A stretch of 64,000 nucleotides of DNA from Marchantia polymorpha subsp. ruderalis (Eukaryota > Streptophyta > Marchantiopsida > Marchantiales > Marchantiaceae). The translations under genes and the position numbers were made by a program. The first letter of the stretch is position 1. Each line of letters opens with the position of its first letter. The DNA is taken from positions 516,001 through 580,000 of the forward strand of contig AP031357.1 in the NCBI GenBank assembly GCA_037833965.1. Direction: 5' to 3'. This document shows, piece by piece, positions 35,401-48,619 of this stretch. Below the pieces are notes generated by a model. That model was not told where the DNA came from. It was given only the letters and a program-made list of their open reading frames with translations, and did not search any database.

Positions 35401-37900
35401 ATCATTTACTCTTAATAGATAAAAAAAATTCAGAATCTTTCTCATATAAAAAATGTGCTAATATTTTGCAATAATATTTTGCTCATATTTATCAAGGTGC
35501 ACACAAAGTCATTAAAATCTTAATTTTTGAAAATTAATAATTTTTATTTAAATATGATAATGATTTGTTATAAAAAAAATATTATTATCGATGATACAAT
35601 TGATATGAAAATGCAAACTTAAAAGATAAATTTATTTCTTCTTTGTTTAAATAAAGTACAAAAGTTGTATTATTGAAATTATTAATGTTTTCAAAATTAG
35701 ATATATTTTTCTCATTTTAGAAAATAGCTGTATCGAGCAGGTTTTTATCTTCATATTTAAAAAATGGTAAAGACCATATATTTTAAACTTTAATTGAAAA
35801 AAACCTATATAATTTTTCATGATAATTTTTCATTAAGTCGATCATCTTTAAAAGATTTCCATCATATTACATTTTTTTCTTTTAAAATAATTTTTTGAAA
35901 TAATTTTTTTTTCATCTTTTATTTTATTTGAAACATTCATAGTGTGAAATTGACATAATGCTTGAAAATTTCAATGATGTACAAACAGTATCATGTTTTT
36001 TTTTTAAGGATATTTGTGAAAAAATGTAACATGTTGTTATAGATAATAAAATTGTCATATGACAATGAAAATCTATTACAAAAATTTTTTAAAATAGATT
36101 TTTCCATAAGTGAGGCTGTTTTCATTATTTAGCTCAAAAGAATGAAAAATTAAAAAAGTTCTAAAATTTATCAATGTAATCTAGTGACTTGATTTTTTTT
36201 TTCCATGAAACTCAAAAGGTTTTACACACAATTGCGTGTAGATATCATTTGGCTAGTTTTTCACATGATATTTCTATTGAAATTCATCAAAAATAAGTTA
36301 ATGAATGAAAATAATATAAATTTTTTATTCATGCAATTACTTAATGACATTTCATTGTAGAGACTAAAATACGTTGTTAAAATATATCACAATAATCATC
36401 CACTACAAATCAACATTTGGTTTAATGAATTATTCAAAATCATTAAATTTGAAGATGTCTTTTAGTTGAAGTTTTAGTATATAAAAATAAGACTTTAATA
36501 GATGTGTATAAAATATACTAATGTATAATTTAAATGTAAAACTATGTCAATGTCAATGTCACGTAAAATAAAATTTACAAAAAACATAGAATAATATATT
36601 TATTATTTTGTATCTTTACTTCTAAAGTTTTATATACTTTGCTTAGCAACAAATTGAAACAAAATTAAGTCAAATTATTATATTTATCAGAAGTAAACTA
36701 TTCTAAAGTAATATTTTGAGCAGTGAAAAGAGACATAATCTATGACATTAGTCAATCAATCATGTTGTTATTATATGCATCAAATATGCTTGAGACTGAA
36801 ATTGAAATTTAAAAACTTAAAAAATATAAATATATTAACATGTGATATTCTTTACATAAACTCTTGACAATCACATCACTGAATTTTTTTTTCCAAAAAT
36901 TGAACAAGCATAAATTTCTCTTTATTTCAAAAATCAAACATTAGACACTACTTCAAAATAAGTATATAAAAAATGTATCATAAATACAGTATTATTTTAA
37001 ACTTGAAAAATATTGTCTGAATAACCAATTTGCTGCACAATATGTTGTAAATATTTGAACAAGATTAAAACGTATGTGGAGGAAAATAAAGAAAATTGAC
37101 AATGAATCATGAAATTTGGATCAAAAAAATTAACATCTGTGAAGTTGAAAACTAACCTCATTTTTTTCCTAGTTGCACAACAACTATAATCACTCTAAAA
37201 GTATGAAGGTTCATTTGAAATAAAGATTATATTCTAGATTGACATCACACTCTTTTTGGCAAAAAGAAACAAAATGATGATATTTAGAAGTGAAGTAGTC
37301 AATTTTGAATATGTGTACAAGATGTTTCACTTTTGAAAATTTGAGTTAATGAAATAAACTTAGATGGGTTGCTAAAAATTTGTACATTAATAGTTAGAAG
37401 CAAATTTAGTTTAAATTTTTTTCAGATATTGTCAGGCAGTATTTGTTATTCCAACATTTTATGCTTTAATCAAGAGATCAACAAAATTTCATTCTATCGA
37501 AAGAGACAAAAAAAATTTTGCTTTGTGTTTAATCTAACGATATCATGTCATCAACGCCAAAAATTGCAAACATTTGACCAAATTTTTTTCCAAAATTCAA
37601 ATCATAAATTATAAAGAAAATTTGGAGTTACTTTAGAAATGAAATTGGAAGTTATTTATCTTGATTTCATGAGAATCTAAGATTAACATTTTGAAAAATA
37701 ATTCAGAGTCTATGTCAAAGTTGTTTCGGTTGAATTGACAATTATGATGAATATGGTTGATAAAGCTGATTATGATATATTTATTTCAATTGATTGATAT
37801 GACTTCACGTATGGGGTTCATGTTTGTATATCACGTTTCTTTCGTGTCGGTGCTTCGTTGCGGGGTATGTTAGCACTCTTCACGATTTTTGGTGACTTAA
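35401..37900. other. AT-rich intergenic, nothing identifiable
   Basis: Continuation of the AT-rich block to the right of the copia gag region. Homopolymer A/T runs and stops are frequent in all frames. The longest open frame (37369-37614, +) is of low complexity and matches nothing I know. Part may be unrecognised copia gag or LTR sequence. Confidence 0.5.
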
Positions 37901-38193
37901 GCTTACGTTATTGCATTGATACGCAGTTCTCACAGTTCCAGCCTACATCACGTTGGAGAGAAGCCTCATCAAAAGTATTAAGCATTAAGCTTATTGGACT
38001 CAATCTGTAACATGAGAGTGGGCCAAAGGAAAGACTGGACTCCCTAAATTTCTCGAACTGATGTAAATGTTGTTTACAGGAGCTGGCTCCACAAGCAAAC
38101 CAAGCTCTAGAAATTTGAAAATTGGGGTCTGGTCTACCAGAAGTGAGTTGTGATGATTGCTAAAGTTGTACGTGGCCAATGTTCGAGCGAGTC

Positions 38194-38433
38194 TCAACCT
38201 AACCATAGAACAATGGCAGCAACTCTCAGCAGCAGCAGGGCACTGCTGATCAGTGCAGTGGTGGCATGGAGCGATCTGGAATAGTTTCCAGGACTTTCAA
38301 TGGGTGGACATTTCAGAGTTGTGCCAGGAAAATTCGAAATAGCAGAAAGTTGGGTACATACGTGACAGCAGATGAAGATTATGTTACCCAGGCCCAGCCC
38401 ACAAAAGCACGTACGTAGGATATAAATTGTCAT
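38194..38433 (-). CDS. Small ORF or terminal exon with a GPI-signal-like tail (doubtful)
   Basis: A 79-codon ATG frame ends with a small-residue stretch (SPGNYSRS) followed by about 20 hydrophobic residues and a stop, resembling a GPI-attachment signal. An alternative reading has a GTATGT donor inside it, with the tail as a terminal exon after TTGAAAG. No upstream exon with a recognisable domain was found between 38434 and 39300. It could be chance. Confidence 0.18.
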   Translation of the reverse strand: MTIYILRTCFCGLGLGNIIFICCHVCTQLSAISNFPGTTLKCPPIESPGNYSRSLHATTALISSALLLLRVAAIVLWLG

Positions 38434-41400
38434 CCAAATCTGAGCCGTACCAACAGACCGTCTCTCTCGGTTCGTCTACCGACGTACGAGCGATCGATCA
38501 CCGATCTCATGTACAGCAGCCACCTTCGACTACCACATCGCATCAAACATGTTGCAGCGACGATCACTCGCACTGGCACGCATGTACGTGTCGATGGAGT
38601 GAACCTCGACGTTCAACGGGAGTGCTCCGTTTATAGATCTGCATGAGCTCAATTCCCATTTAGAACTGTTCTCTCAGTGGCTGCAAAGCGTCGTCTGCAG
38701 TGCCCTTGAACATTCTGGGCCTGCTCTGCTACTGCTTCTGGCCTTCAAGTACCGTAGCCTCCAACTGGTCCAGTGGTCACTGAACAGACCGTTAAAACGA
38801 CTAGCCGGGTACAGCACAGTCATGCCCGATCTGCCGATGGAGGCTGACACTTGCGGGTCTTCAGAACCAGTCAGTGTCAGCAAGCCTGCATGCTGTTGAA
38901 CCTTTTATTCAGACACCGTACACACAATTTCGCCAATCGAAACGTCCACTCTAATCCAAGCTTACTGTGAATTAGCGGGGGCTAATTTGTGCAAACCTCG
39001 AATCGATCTCCCTCTTCCCAGAAAGTCGAGGACACCCACCTCCTCGCGTGCCCGGATGCATCGCAGCAACTGAGGACCAGATCTTCCCTGCGCGAGTACT
39101 TGCTTATTCATTCTTTGACAATTTCATAGCTGGACAGGTCATCAACCTCGTGCCACATACACTTCTCTTACGTGAATGAAAGACTGTGTCCCCAGAGGCA
39201 TGCTGCATTCCGTGCCAGTTCGAGGACCGAGGATCATCCTCACCCCGGGTCTGTGACATATCAGCCTACGTGGCCATGGCGCCAAGCAATCCGAATGTGG
39301 AAGGCTTATGAAGGTGCGCGTGTTGTCATGTCTGCCGGTCTACTCTGAATTAGTGACAGGCAGCTGCATTTCAGTGTGGAAGTATGAGGTCTCAGAATGT
39401 GCTGTCTCCCGATTCCCACGGGGGACTGGCAAACGATCGTTCGATCGTTCGGAAGGGTGGGGCTTAATCGCGGACACAATTTTACTGCCGAAAGGTCTGA
39501 AGGTGGATGGACGCGGCTTGGTCCAAAGGAATGAAGAGGCCCAGGGCTTATTAAAGACCACGACCTTTTGCAAAAAACAACAGAAACGAAGCGAGCAGAG
39601 CGAGCAGAGCTCCTGGAGTGCTCGCCTGAGCTTGACCCTTGAGGCCCAAGCGCGTGCATGATGGGGATTGGGCAAGGCGCGTCGTTTTGATTTGTTTCGC
39701 GGAATTCCTCGTGTTTCCTTTGCTGCTTCGTGGGACCGTCTCGGGGAGAGATTCGAAACATCAACAGAAGAGTGACGTCCATTGCCCTTTCAAAGAGAGA
39801 GAGCGCTAAGCCGGCCAGGGAGGCCATAGGACACACACAAACCCCAGCCGGACCCCGATCCCGAGAGCAAAGCCCTCTTCGAAGACAGCCGTGCCCCATT
39901 TGGCGGAGGCGGGCGAGCTAAGGACGACTTTTGAGCTCAGACCGGCGGGCGGAGAGCTGCTGCGGTAGACAAAGAGAAGGGCCCCGGCCGCAATTGAGTG
40001 TGAATTGTGCACATTTAGACCCCCCCAAAATGCAGCATTCCATTGTCACAGTTCCGCAAAATCCTTGCCTTTCACTCACTACCTCTGTCCCTTCTACTAC
40101 TACCACTGACAGCCATTGTCTCCGTCAGGCCCTCAGGCTCTGACGATTGCCGAGTGTGTGCCCTGCCCGGCCCACCGAGGTTAGCCAGAAAAGGAGAAGT
40201 GCAACAGGCTAGGCAAGACATCAAGAATGGCGTTCAAAGATGCCGGATGTGGCTCACCTGGTTCATATAAGTGCACCAAAGGAAGCGTATGTGGCCCATT
40301 CCCTCGATCTCAAAAATTTGGCCGCGAGTCCAGGAGTGAATGTCTGTTGGATGATCAAAGGGGCCTTGCACATCCTGCTGCTGGATCGTCTCATCTCGTG
40401 TCGAAGTTGGCTGTGTTCACCTGTCGGTCGGCGAAACGCGATGCGTTAGAAGGCCCTTGGGCCATGTCGAGGTGCTTGAAGGACAGTGAATATCTAGCGT
40501 TTGATACGTGATGATTTCCTTCATCTTTCTGCAATCCTACGGCTACTCACATTTCAAATAGAACTTATATACCAGCTACAGAATCATGAAAATCTTTTAC
40601 GATTGATCGCTCAGAAAGGATTATACTGTAAACTAAATCTGCTCGAATAACAGACTGCACGAGCCAGAGTTAAGAGACAAATAACTTATTAACGATTGCA
40701 AGCATGAGCAGACGTTCCTGAACTGCGGAAATTTTAGCAGAAAGCTGGACCGATCTCCAGATCAGGGAAGTTTAGGATACGCCTAGCTCGAGAGCAAGTG
40801 GAGAAACTTTTCCTTCTCTCTTACACAAATCTTTGTGCATCTTGCAACAATCTGGTCTTCTGCTGCTCAAGCTCTTCACATGACCCTCGAACAGCTCGAT
40901 CAGAACGGGAAAAACTTTACAGCTTGCAGTCTGTGAAATCTGGAAGGAAGTAACTTCTTTATCAGGTGCACGTAAACTTAGCAATAAACAGAAAAGATCA
41001 CAACCATTGAGGTCGCAGATCCTCTTTAGGAGATAATTGTAGCTTCTGAAAGCAACACCGTGCTTTATAGGAAGTGGAAAGAACTGTCTTCACCTTGTGT
41101 TAAGAGGGATGGTGATTTGAGAATGTCATTCTCCTCGAACGTTGTACTGAAGATCTGAGCTTCAGTACGACGGGGTTTAACTCTTGTCGACTACTCTTCG
41201 TCCACATCTGCGTCCCTTCTCCTTCCTGTAATATCGGACTGATAGAAATATACATGCAAATTCATGGCGGCCCTGCAATCGAGTTCAGTTCAAAATAGTC
41301 AGCAACTAACTATTTCACTGCAATCTCCAAATCCCTCGCTACTACATGCTTTACACTTGATCTTTAGATTCGGTTTGATGAGTACATAGTTGTTAATATT

Positions 41401-42220
41401 TCTTGGTTTTGTCGATCATGAAACAGAGACGGACTTCGAGAGAGAACAAACTACCTGAGAAAACTGAAGTACAGTAGATAAATTGAGTACTAACCGTGGG
41501 GGACACCGCTACTAACCTTCCGAGGTTCAGACAAGGAGGATATTCTGAAACATAGATATTGCACCATGTCTTCACCTTACAGAATCAGAATCTGAATTAT
41601 CAGCGAGTACACAGGATCGAGATGCCTTTTAAGTTACCTCTTAAGCCAGTCTCTTGCGGACGTAGTTCTTCCACATCCGCAAGAGAGTTTGAGTGCTTCT
41701 TGAGAGTAGTGTTTGGTGTGAATAATTGCTCTCAGCTTCGATAGGAGCCAGACTAGTCCCCATAAACATTTCGGTCGGTGGGAATTTGCATCTCTCAAAT
41801 TTCCTGATTCCTTATCGACCAGGTACCTGTCTTCAGCTTGTTAAGGTGAACCCTCTCCAACGAAGTCCTAGGATATATCGTTGACTGCGCCGAGGACGAA
41901 GTTCTTTCTCCACCTGAGATACAGATTCATCCCTTGGTCGGTCCCTTGGTTTGACACCCAATTCAACGGGCACCACCCTTCGTGCAGTTCTGATGCGATT
42001 CAACATAGATTTAAACCAAGCCAAATCTGCGCTTGCGTTAGTGAGCAATCAGGAAATATCCCACATCCTCGAGAGAGAGATAGAGAGAGTGAGAGGAGGC
42101 TTCGACCATCGAACTGCAGTCAGCCCAAAGGTGATAGCGCCAAGCTTATACGATGGAGGAGAAGTTTCAAACGAGGTTCTGCTGGCTTGGAATCAACGTT
42201 GGGCTCAATTGATTGGTCCG
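38434..42220. other. Intergenic, higher GC, no gene I can support
   Basis: Composition resembles the genic parts of the window, but the open frames overlap on both strands and none carries a recognisable motif or splice-supported extension. 39250-40250 is GC-rich with short GAGC repeats (about 39590-39607) and could be a promoter or leader. GA-rich repeats occur at 42074-42096, upstream of the SAXO gene. Confidence 0.4.
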
Positions 42221-42225
42221 AAGCC

Positions 42226-42232
42226 TATAAAC
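42226..42232 (+). promoter_or_regulatory. Candidate TATA box for the SAXO gene
   Basis: TATAAAC, with ATTGG (reverse CCAAT) at 42212-42216. A start site about 30 bp on would fall near 42257. The short leader would then end at a GACAG/GTAAAA donor (after 42288). That exon has no ATG, so either the true first exon is elsewhere or translation starts internally. Confidence 0.3.
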
Positions 42233-42341
42233 CTTCTAAACATTTGAGCCTGCCGGCCTGGCCTGCCTGCTTCTTTACCGACTGACAGGTAAAATTGCGG
42301 GCTGTGGTGTGGTGGTGATTTGCTCGTGTTGTTTGTGACAG

Positions 42342-43268
42342 GGTGGAGGAAAGCTGTGCGTGTGTACATTGTGCCAGTGTGGTATGCACAAATGTCCGTC
42401 GAAACACACGTCGCTGAACACGCAGTTCGACCCCAACGCGCAGTCGGAGTACATCCACAAGTACCCGGCATGGCCGATCGGGCCCAAATTCAAGCGAGAA
42501 GTGATGCCGACGAAGTTCGGCGATGCCAAATTCAACGACGATACCACTTACGACACGGACTACACGAAGAAGGAGATACCTGCGAGGTTCATCAGGGCGG
42601 GCGATGGGCAGACTCTGGCAGGAAACATGCCCATCGGGACGCATTACCAGAACCCGCACTCCGAGTACATCGATCGGTACATCAAGCACCCGATCGGGCC
42701 CCGGTTCAAAAAGCAGGATCCGCCGCTGCAGAACAGCGGAGCGCGCTTCTGCGACGACACGACGTACGACACCGACTTCAAGAAATGGCCCAATGCCATG
42801 CGCCAGCCGTTCAAGCCGGCCATGACGACCAAGGACACGGGCATGTTCGACGACCTGACCACGTACAACATCGCCTACGTCGACAAGTCCAAGCACTTGC
42901 AGCGGTGGGTGCGGCCCAAGGAGGCGCCCGCGGCTAGCAACGGGCCCTTCTACGGCATCACCACGCACGCCACGGACTTCGGCCCCAAGCCCCTGTCCGG
43001 AAGAGCTGTGCCTGTGAAGCACGATTGCTCGCTGGGCAGCAGCGGCGCCAAATTCGAAGGCGAGACCACGTACCACGACGGCTACCGCGCCTGGCAGCTG
43101 AGCAAGCCCGTTCGCGCCGTGCGTCGCGACGGGCCGATCAGCGGCGACAAGTTCAAGGGCGAGAGCATTTACCACTCCGACTACATCAACCCGAAGTTGC
43201 CCCCTCGCTGCCCCGTGCTGCTGCGGCCCAAGCCCACCAACATTTGCGGTGATCACATGTGTTACTAG
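42342..43268 (+). CDS. SAXO: SAXO-like axonemal microtubule-stabilising protein (STOP/MAP6 family)
   Basis: A GC-rich open exon of 308 codons plus TAG, starting at a GACAG acceptor; the exon with the ATG is not resolved. It opens with the family's Cys motif (KLCVCTLCQCGMHKCP). Six copies of an F-x-D/G-x-TTY-x-x-D-Y module follow; counting from the GTG codon at 42360 they are at residues 58, 130, 163, 197, 232 and 265 (for example FNDDTTYDTDY, FCDDTTYDTDF, FEGETTYHDGY). A second repeat, SEYI..Y...PIGP, occurs at 29 and 101. SAXO proteins bind and stabilise microtubules through such Mn modules and locate to centrioles and axonemes. In a plant this implies sperm flagella. The only in-frame ATG inside (42384) would discard most of the Cys motif, so I do not favour it. 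A 375-codon antisense frame here is a shadow. Confidence 0.87.
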   Translation, partial: GGGKLCVCTLCQCGMHKCPSKHTSLNTQFDPNAQSEYIHKYPAWPIGPKFKREVMPTKFGDAKFNDDTTYDTDYTKKEIPARFIRAGDGQTLAGNMPIGTHYQNPHSEYIDRYIKHPIGPRFKKQDPPLQNSGARFCDDTTYDTDFKKWPNAMRQPFKPAMTTKDTGMFDDLTTYNIAYVDKSKHLQRWVRPKEAPAASNGPFYGITTHATDFGPKPLSGRAVPVKHDCSLGSSGAKFEGETTYHDGYRAWQLSKPVRAVRRDGPISGDKFKGESIYHSDYINPKLPPRCPVLLRPKPTNICGDHMCY

Positions 43269-46200
43269 GCTCTGTTGCTGCGGTGGCTCTGCTCTTAGTC
43301 CGATCCTTCCCCCTCCCTCGGAATCCCTGCGAGGTCTTGAGCTGGGCCCCAACCTCTTCGGGCAATTCGCGAGAGCTCGAGATCTTTGCCCTCGGCCCTC
43401 CCTTGTCTCAGGCAGCCGGGGCTATCACGGCATTTTCTTTCTTTTCCTTGGCTTGTTGGTGCAAGCGATCATTCCTCCCGCTGTCGCGCTCGATTCGGGT
43501 TGGCCCCTTGGTTCGGAGCCATGCACGAAAATCATGGAAGATACTGCCGCAGCGGGAGCTTGCTCAGCCGAGACCGAATTCACGTGACCCAGGTCTCGTG
43601 TCCAACATTGCAGAATTCCGGGCGAAAAGCTAGCAGCAACTACGAATGAATCCTTCCACCAGACGTTGTCTGCTGTGTCTGATGCTGCCGCAGGCAGCAC
43701 GATTGGGCCACCAACGATTTGGGGATGAACACCGACAGTGTCAATATCAGTAACTCAGATCCGTCGTTAACCACGGCCCTTCCGGACTTGGCCTCTTCGA
43801 GCTCACTTAGTAATTTGACTCTAGCTAGATAGCATTGTGTTCGGTGTACAGACAGGATTAGAAGGTTGGGAGATTTTCATCTTGAGCGGCCTATAGTGTA
43901 CAGCAGCAGGAAAGATCTCACGGAGAAGATGCATGCGACGGTGAAGAGCGCCAGAGGTAGGTAATGCTGTCGGTCGGGCTGGCTTGAGCTCGTGATGGTT
44001 CACAGCAAGGAGATTCGATTGCTCAGTGTAGAAGTCATGGGAGCTCCTCTCCCTTAGACTGCTCTTCGTATTTCACTCCAGATCTAATGCTGTATTAAGT
44101 ATTAATCCCATGTGGCTTCAGATATGGTAATGCCGAGATTCGATGTCGTTCTTCCATAAAATTCCCATCTGATTGTTTACTTGGGTGAATGAGAACTGTG
44201 CGTGTTTAGAATTGCGAAAGACCGAGGGTGAACGTCGGGGTGGGTCCGGCATGAACCTGTGTTCTGAGCACACCTACATCTGTACTGCATCCATGCTTGC
44301 TTGCGTATGCAGCAGCTAGCAGGCAATAACAGCATGAAATTCTTCCAGTGAGATTTTCTGCCTCTGTCCTTCCGTCGAGTGGAGCATACATCCATTCAAG
44401 TGGGCCAAAAGTGCAGAAGTCAGCATCCACTTATTTGCTTGCCTCATGACTTCGATGTCCATATTGCATCTTCCTTTATATTCTAATCCCAATAATCACT
44501 GCCCCTTTTTGACCTTCTTGAATTGATCAATGTGAGTGCATGTTACAACATTGATTACCTCTCGAGCACCAGCACCACTATCTATATTCTCATATGCTTT
44601 TTCCGCTCTCACCTGGCCGTCGGATGAGCTCCTATGCTTCCCATGGATATTCTGGGGTTTCCACAACTACAAAATTTTGATCCTGGAACCGCATGAGAAA
44701 CGGAATCCATGATTTTGTTGTCATGACCCAGTTCCACCCCCCTACACTTCTGGTCCGGACTCCTCCCCTCTACATCCTGCAACGTAAAATTTCTCACTTG
44801 GAGCTTACATTCGTACATGATTCGAAAGGTTCACGCTTCAGGCTCTTCATAATCATTAGCACAGTGAGCAACTTTGGGTGTCATAGTTGTCCATAGCTGG
44901 CTTGGCTTCACCAGTCGTTGGCTAACCAGTCACGAGAATAGTACGTAGCGAATCTTACTGGTAATCAATCATCCAACTCGTGCTTAATCTGGAGGGAAGT
45001 TGGATGGCCTCGTCGTCTGGTTTGGCATCAGACTAGCCAGAGCCAGACTTGCTTTTTCTCCAAATCGGATAGAGTCGAAGTCTATCTCTTGCTTTTCTTT
45101 CGTCTTTTGCTGAGAGTCCATGGAGTCCAGGGTCCCGGGTCCAGCTCTATCTCTCCTTTTGCGTGCTCGTCAAGTCATACCATGACAAAAGTACCGCCTG
45201 CGTCCGACAAGAAACGCTGTCAAAGTCACCATCACCCACTTATAATTACATGGCTCCCATGTGTAATGCCCTGACCCCGCGAGCTTGTCAGCTACTCATG
45301 CACCCTTGGGTTCACACACAACAAAAAGACGAGGGTTTCATCCCTTCACGTAAGTGCGCTCTCTTTCTTGGTCGCTTCACTTCTCGCTCGGCCTCCGACT
45401 TCAAAACGGCACAGGCATTCCACTACCCATTCAAGTTGAGCTTTCACTCCCGTTTATTAACATGTCTGAGAACAGTTCTATTGATTCGATTTCGTACACC
45501 GGACCAAACCAACGAAATCTCCCAAGAATCACTCATCCTCTTTCTTTCAGCTCCTTGTATCTCGCCACGCGAATGATTGTTCTTCGGAACTTTGATGATA
45601 CCTTCCATAAGTACTCGCCCATTTCATCCGCTTTAGTGTATCCTTGTTTCCTTTATGATCAGTAACTCATTCACCGCGGCCTCCTCTGAAAACGTAGGAT
45701 AAGCGAGTGCACTTGAGCTCCTATGATTCCCAATCATCGTCCGCTCGCTCACGAGGGACCAACCCCAACCCAACCTTGGGCTGTTACTTCAGCCTGTCTT
45801 GATTCTTGACAATAAGACAGGACATCCCACTTGACATGCAGATTACTCAAGCAATCCATGCATTCATCCTTGAGTGGAAGAAGTTGCACCGCACTGCTCC
45901 AGATATTGCAACCACGATGGTGTGACGTCAAATATATTTTTTGTCCTGTTTGGCAAAGATACAAGCAGATGGGAATCATGTGGACATGCACAATGTCAAC
46001 CTGGACTCGGCCCGGGATGTTTGAGAGAGCGAGGGAGCGAGGAATGCTGATTGGGTGCTTATCCACATCCTCCTTCACTAGAGGTGAAACAATGAACTCG
46101 TGTGCATTATTAGTGAGGTGGCTCAAGGGGATAAATTCTCGATAATCTGACATTACAAGAATTTGCCTCCGTCCATGTGCTCCCTCGAGATTCATGTTTC

Positions 46201-47600
46201 GTACGTGACGAATCGCATCAGCCGTTCTTTCCCCACTCCACTTCTTGCTTCTTGTCAAAACATTCCTTTCTCCCATGCCCAGGCCCCGCATGCCATATCC
46301 TTTCGGCTGGATTAAGGGGAATCAAACCCTTAAGAGTCGTGAAGAGAGCAACACATGTACCTATGTTCTCACAACACTGTTTTGACCGGATATACTTCTC
46401 CTCACCTTTGCCACACAACATGGGGTACCGTAATATCAATCCAGCCCATGTTTTCCCCCCAACCACTTCTACGGTGCGGTTCTACAACAGCAACCAAACA
46501 AAGTCCCCCTCTGGGCTCACACCTCGTCACCGGGTTTCTGGGCCTCGTGCTGAAAGTTCCGCCTGTGCCTTAAACTGAACGTTAGAGAAGCGAACGAAAT
46601 CGACGACGGAAGAAAATTTGCACGTGAGAGAATCCGCTGCAGGTCGTCGATCTGGCATCCCCTCGCAGGCCTCGAGACCCACTGTATGATGGGGTGTCTA
46701 GCGAACGTCGACCGAGGTCTGAAGGTATTGGAATATTTTCCGTACGAGAGCTCCAGTTCCCGAGCTGAATTCATATTTCATCGTCCTTGCTTGCTGCACC
46801 ACCACCAGTATTGTGGTTCACCTGATCCCTGTACTTGCAAATCAGACCCCTCTTCCATCTCCAGAGCTGCGTTGTAAGATGCCGGGAAGACTTTCAACTC
46901 ATATCCTGCAGAAAAAATGACAAGACACAGAACGTTGACTAAACCTTCGAAGTAAATGACCGAACATGGTCGACGCTGTGTTCTTCCCATACCACCCGTC
47001 GCCTCCTTTTCGTTTTCAACGACTTCTTTTTACTCGAGCCTCGGGCATGAGAGCGAGCGAGACGAGATTTGATCGGATCAGTGGATTGCACTGAACCTGA
47101 TGCTAGCGCTGCGACTTTTTGGACGAAGTAGTGGTTGCCCTGCCGGAGTCCAACCTTTCGGGGAACGCTTCGATGACAACGAAGGACCAAGAAACGCAAG
47201 AAGATATAGACGTCCAAATCTTCGGCTCAGGTTTTCAAGAATTTCATTTCTTTGAAGATGAGTGGAAGAGGTTCTGTAGTATCCTCCCCTAAAGTGCCAT
47301 CCAGAGTCAATTTCCTTTCTAAACTAGTTATACATTCAACCACCTTCCTTACTTTATGTTTTTCTCTAGAATTCAACCATACAAACTTTCGCATATGAGC
47401 AAATGGCACTAAGCCTCCTAGGTTTGATTTGTTACTTGATTTTATCAGTACTTCTTATCTCTTATATAAACGAAGTGGGCCAAGTGGATAGAGAAAAAGG
47501 GGAAGACACCATCAAGTTGTACAAGCAAGAAATCAAAAGTGAAAGAAAGCTAGATCCAAATAGTGTTATGAGTAAAAGTATAACCTACAATATCTGTTTC
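43269..47600. other. Intergenic, no gene I can support
   Basis: Starts with the SAXO 3' region. Several open frames occur, the longest being 180 codons with an ATG (46291-45749, -), but it has no recognised domain and overlaps other frames. A - strand frame at 47409-47227 and an overlapping + frame at 47403-47615 lie at the edge of the next AT-rich block and may be transposon-derived. No RNA genes seen. Confidence 0.35.
45749..46291 (-). CDS. Unassigned 180-codon ORF (doubtful)
   Basis: Begins with an ATG and has no intron. No domain, signal peptide or membrane segment is evident. Composition is unremarkable, with scattered Cys and His. Chance open frames of this size are expected in DNA of this composition, so I give it little weight. 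Confidence 0.15.
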   Translation of the reverse strand: MRGLGMGERNVLTRSKKWSGERTADAIRHVRNMNLEGAHGRRQILVMSDYREFIPLSHLTNNAHEFIVSPLVKEDVDKHPISIPRSLALSNIPGRVQVDIVHVHMIPICLYLCQTGQKIYLTSHHRGCNIWSSAVQLLPLKDECMDCLSNLHVKWDVLSYCQESRQAEVTAQGWVGVGPS

Positions 47601-48619
47601 CGGAATCAGAGTTAAAGGTATCAAAGCATCCGATATGCTTTCACTTAACGTGATGTTATCTTGTGTATAGCGATGAAAATCCTTTGGCTAAGGTAATTTT
47701 CACAATAGCTAAAAAGTTGATATTTTTTGTTATCTAATTTGATCGGCTATCATGTAGTTTCACATTAACATGTAAAATCCACATCCATAATACAATGCTA
47801 AAGTATTAAAAATATGATCTCTATACATATTCTTATACTTTCAGACTTTGGTGACTAAAATGACATTACGGCCATTCAAGAAGAAGGACAAATATCCTAT
47901 ATAAAACATTGTCCCATATAAGATCAAGAGTTATCACGTTCGCTAATATTATATGATCCTTTCAAAGCAAGTATAGTTTTGATTTCATCTGAAATATTCA
48001 TGCTCACACAACATCACGCATAGCATATCCTCAATGACATCTTGTTATTTATATTCTGTCTTTGGAGTGTACCTTGAATCATTTGAACAGTCATCGCAGC
48101 TTTAGTATTATGACAGTCACATATATGTAATGAAGATGTGTATTAATGGAAAAATACCATGAGTAACCTTTTTTTTTTTTAACAAGTAATTGTTATTTAT
48201 TATAAAAAAAGTCACAATGCATGATTAAACCTATATCTAAGAGAGTGTAGACTTAATACAACAAGATCATAAAATATACTTTTTACTATAAACATTGAGA
48301 TAATAGATGTAGGAATTTTATTATAAACCTCTAGTCCAATGATTGGATCAAAAAAATTGAAAGCCTATTTCGTAACTTAAATAATAATATTTATATATGT
48401 GATTTACTATAAATATTGATTTTTTATATAATACTTAAATCTTTACAAAACACATATAAAAAAGACTTAAACATTTATATCATATAATTCAAAATCATTT
48501 ATATTATTTTGAACATGTTAATTTGTGTTTTTTAGTTCATAAGCAAATCATGCTTCTATTTTGAACCTTGAAGATCATATTAGATAGATTCTTGACTACA
48601 AAGCTTGATCTGATTGGGT

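Noticed and set aside
39306-39899. 197-codon - strand open frame
   Set aside because: No motif, no splice-supported extension, and overlapping frames on the other strand; likely chance in GC-rich DNA.
42225-43352. 375-codon open frame antisense to the SAXO exon
   Set aside because: It mirrors a GC-rich coding exon; the sense strand carries the clear SAXO repeats, and the antisense product matches nothing.
47616-47628. AGGTATCAAAGCA resembling an LTR-retrotransposon primer-binding site (TGGTATCAGAGC)
   Set aside because: Two mismatches in the core, no LTR end immediately upstream, and the nearby gag remnant is on the opposite strand.
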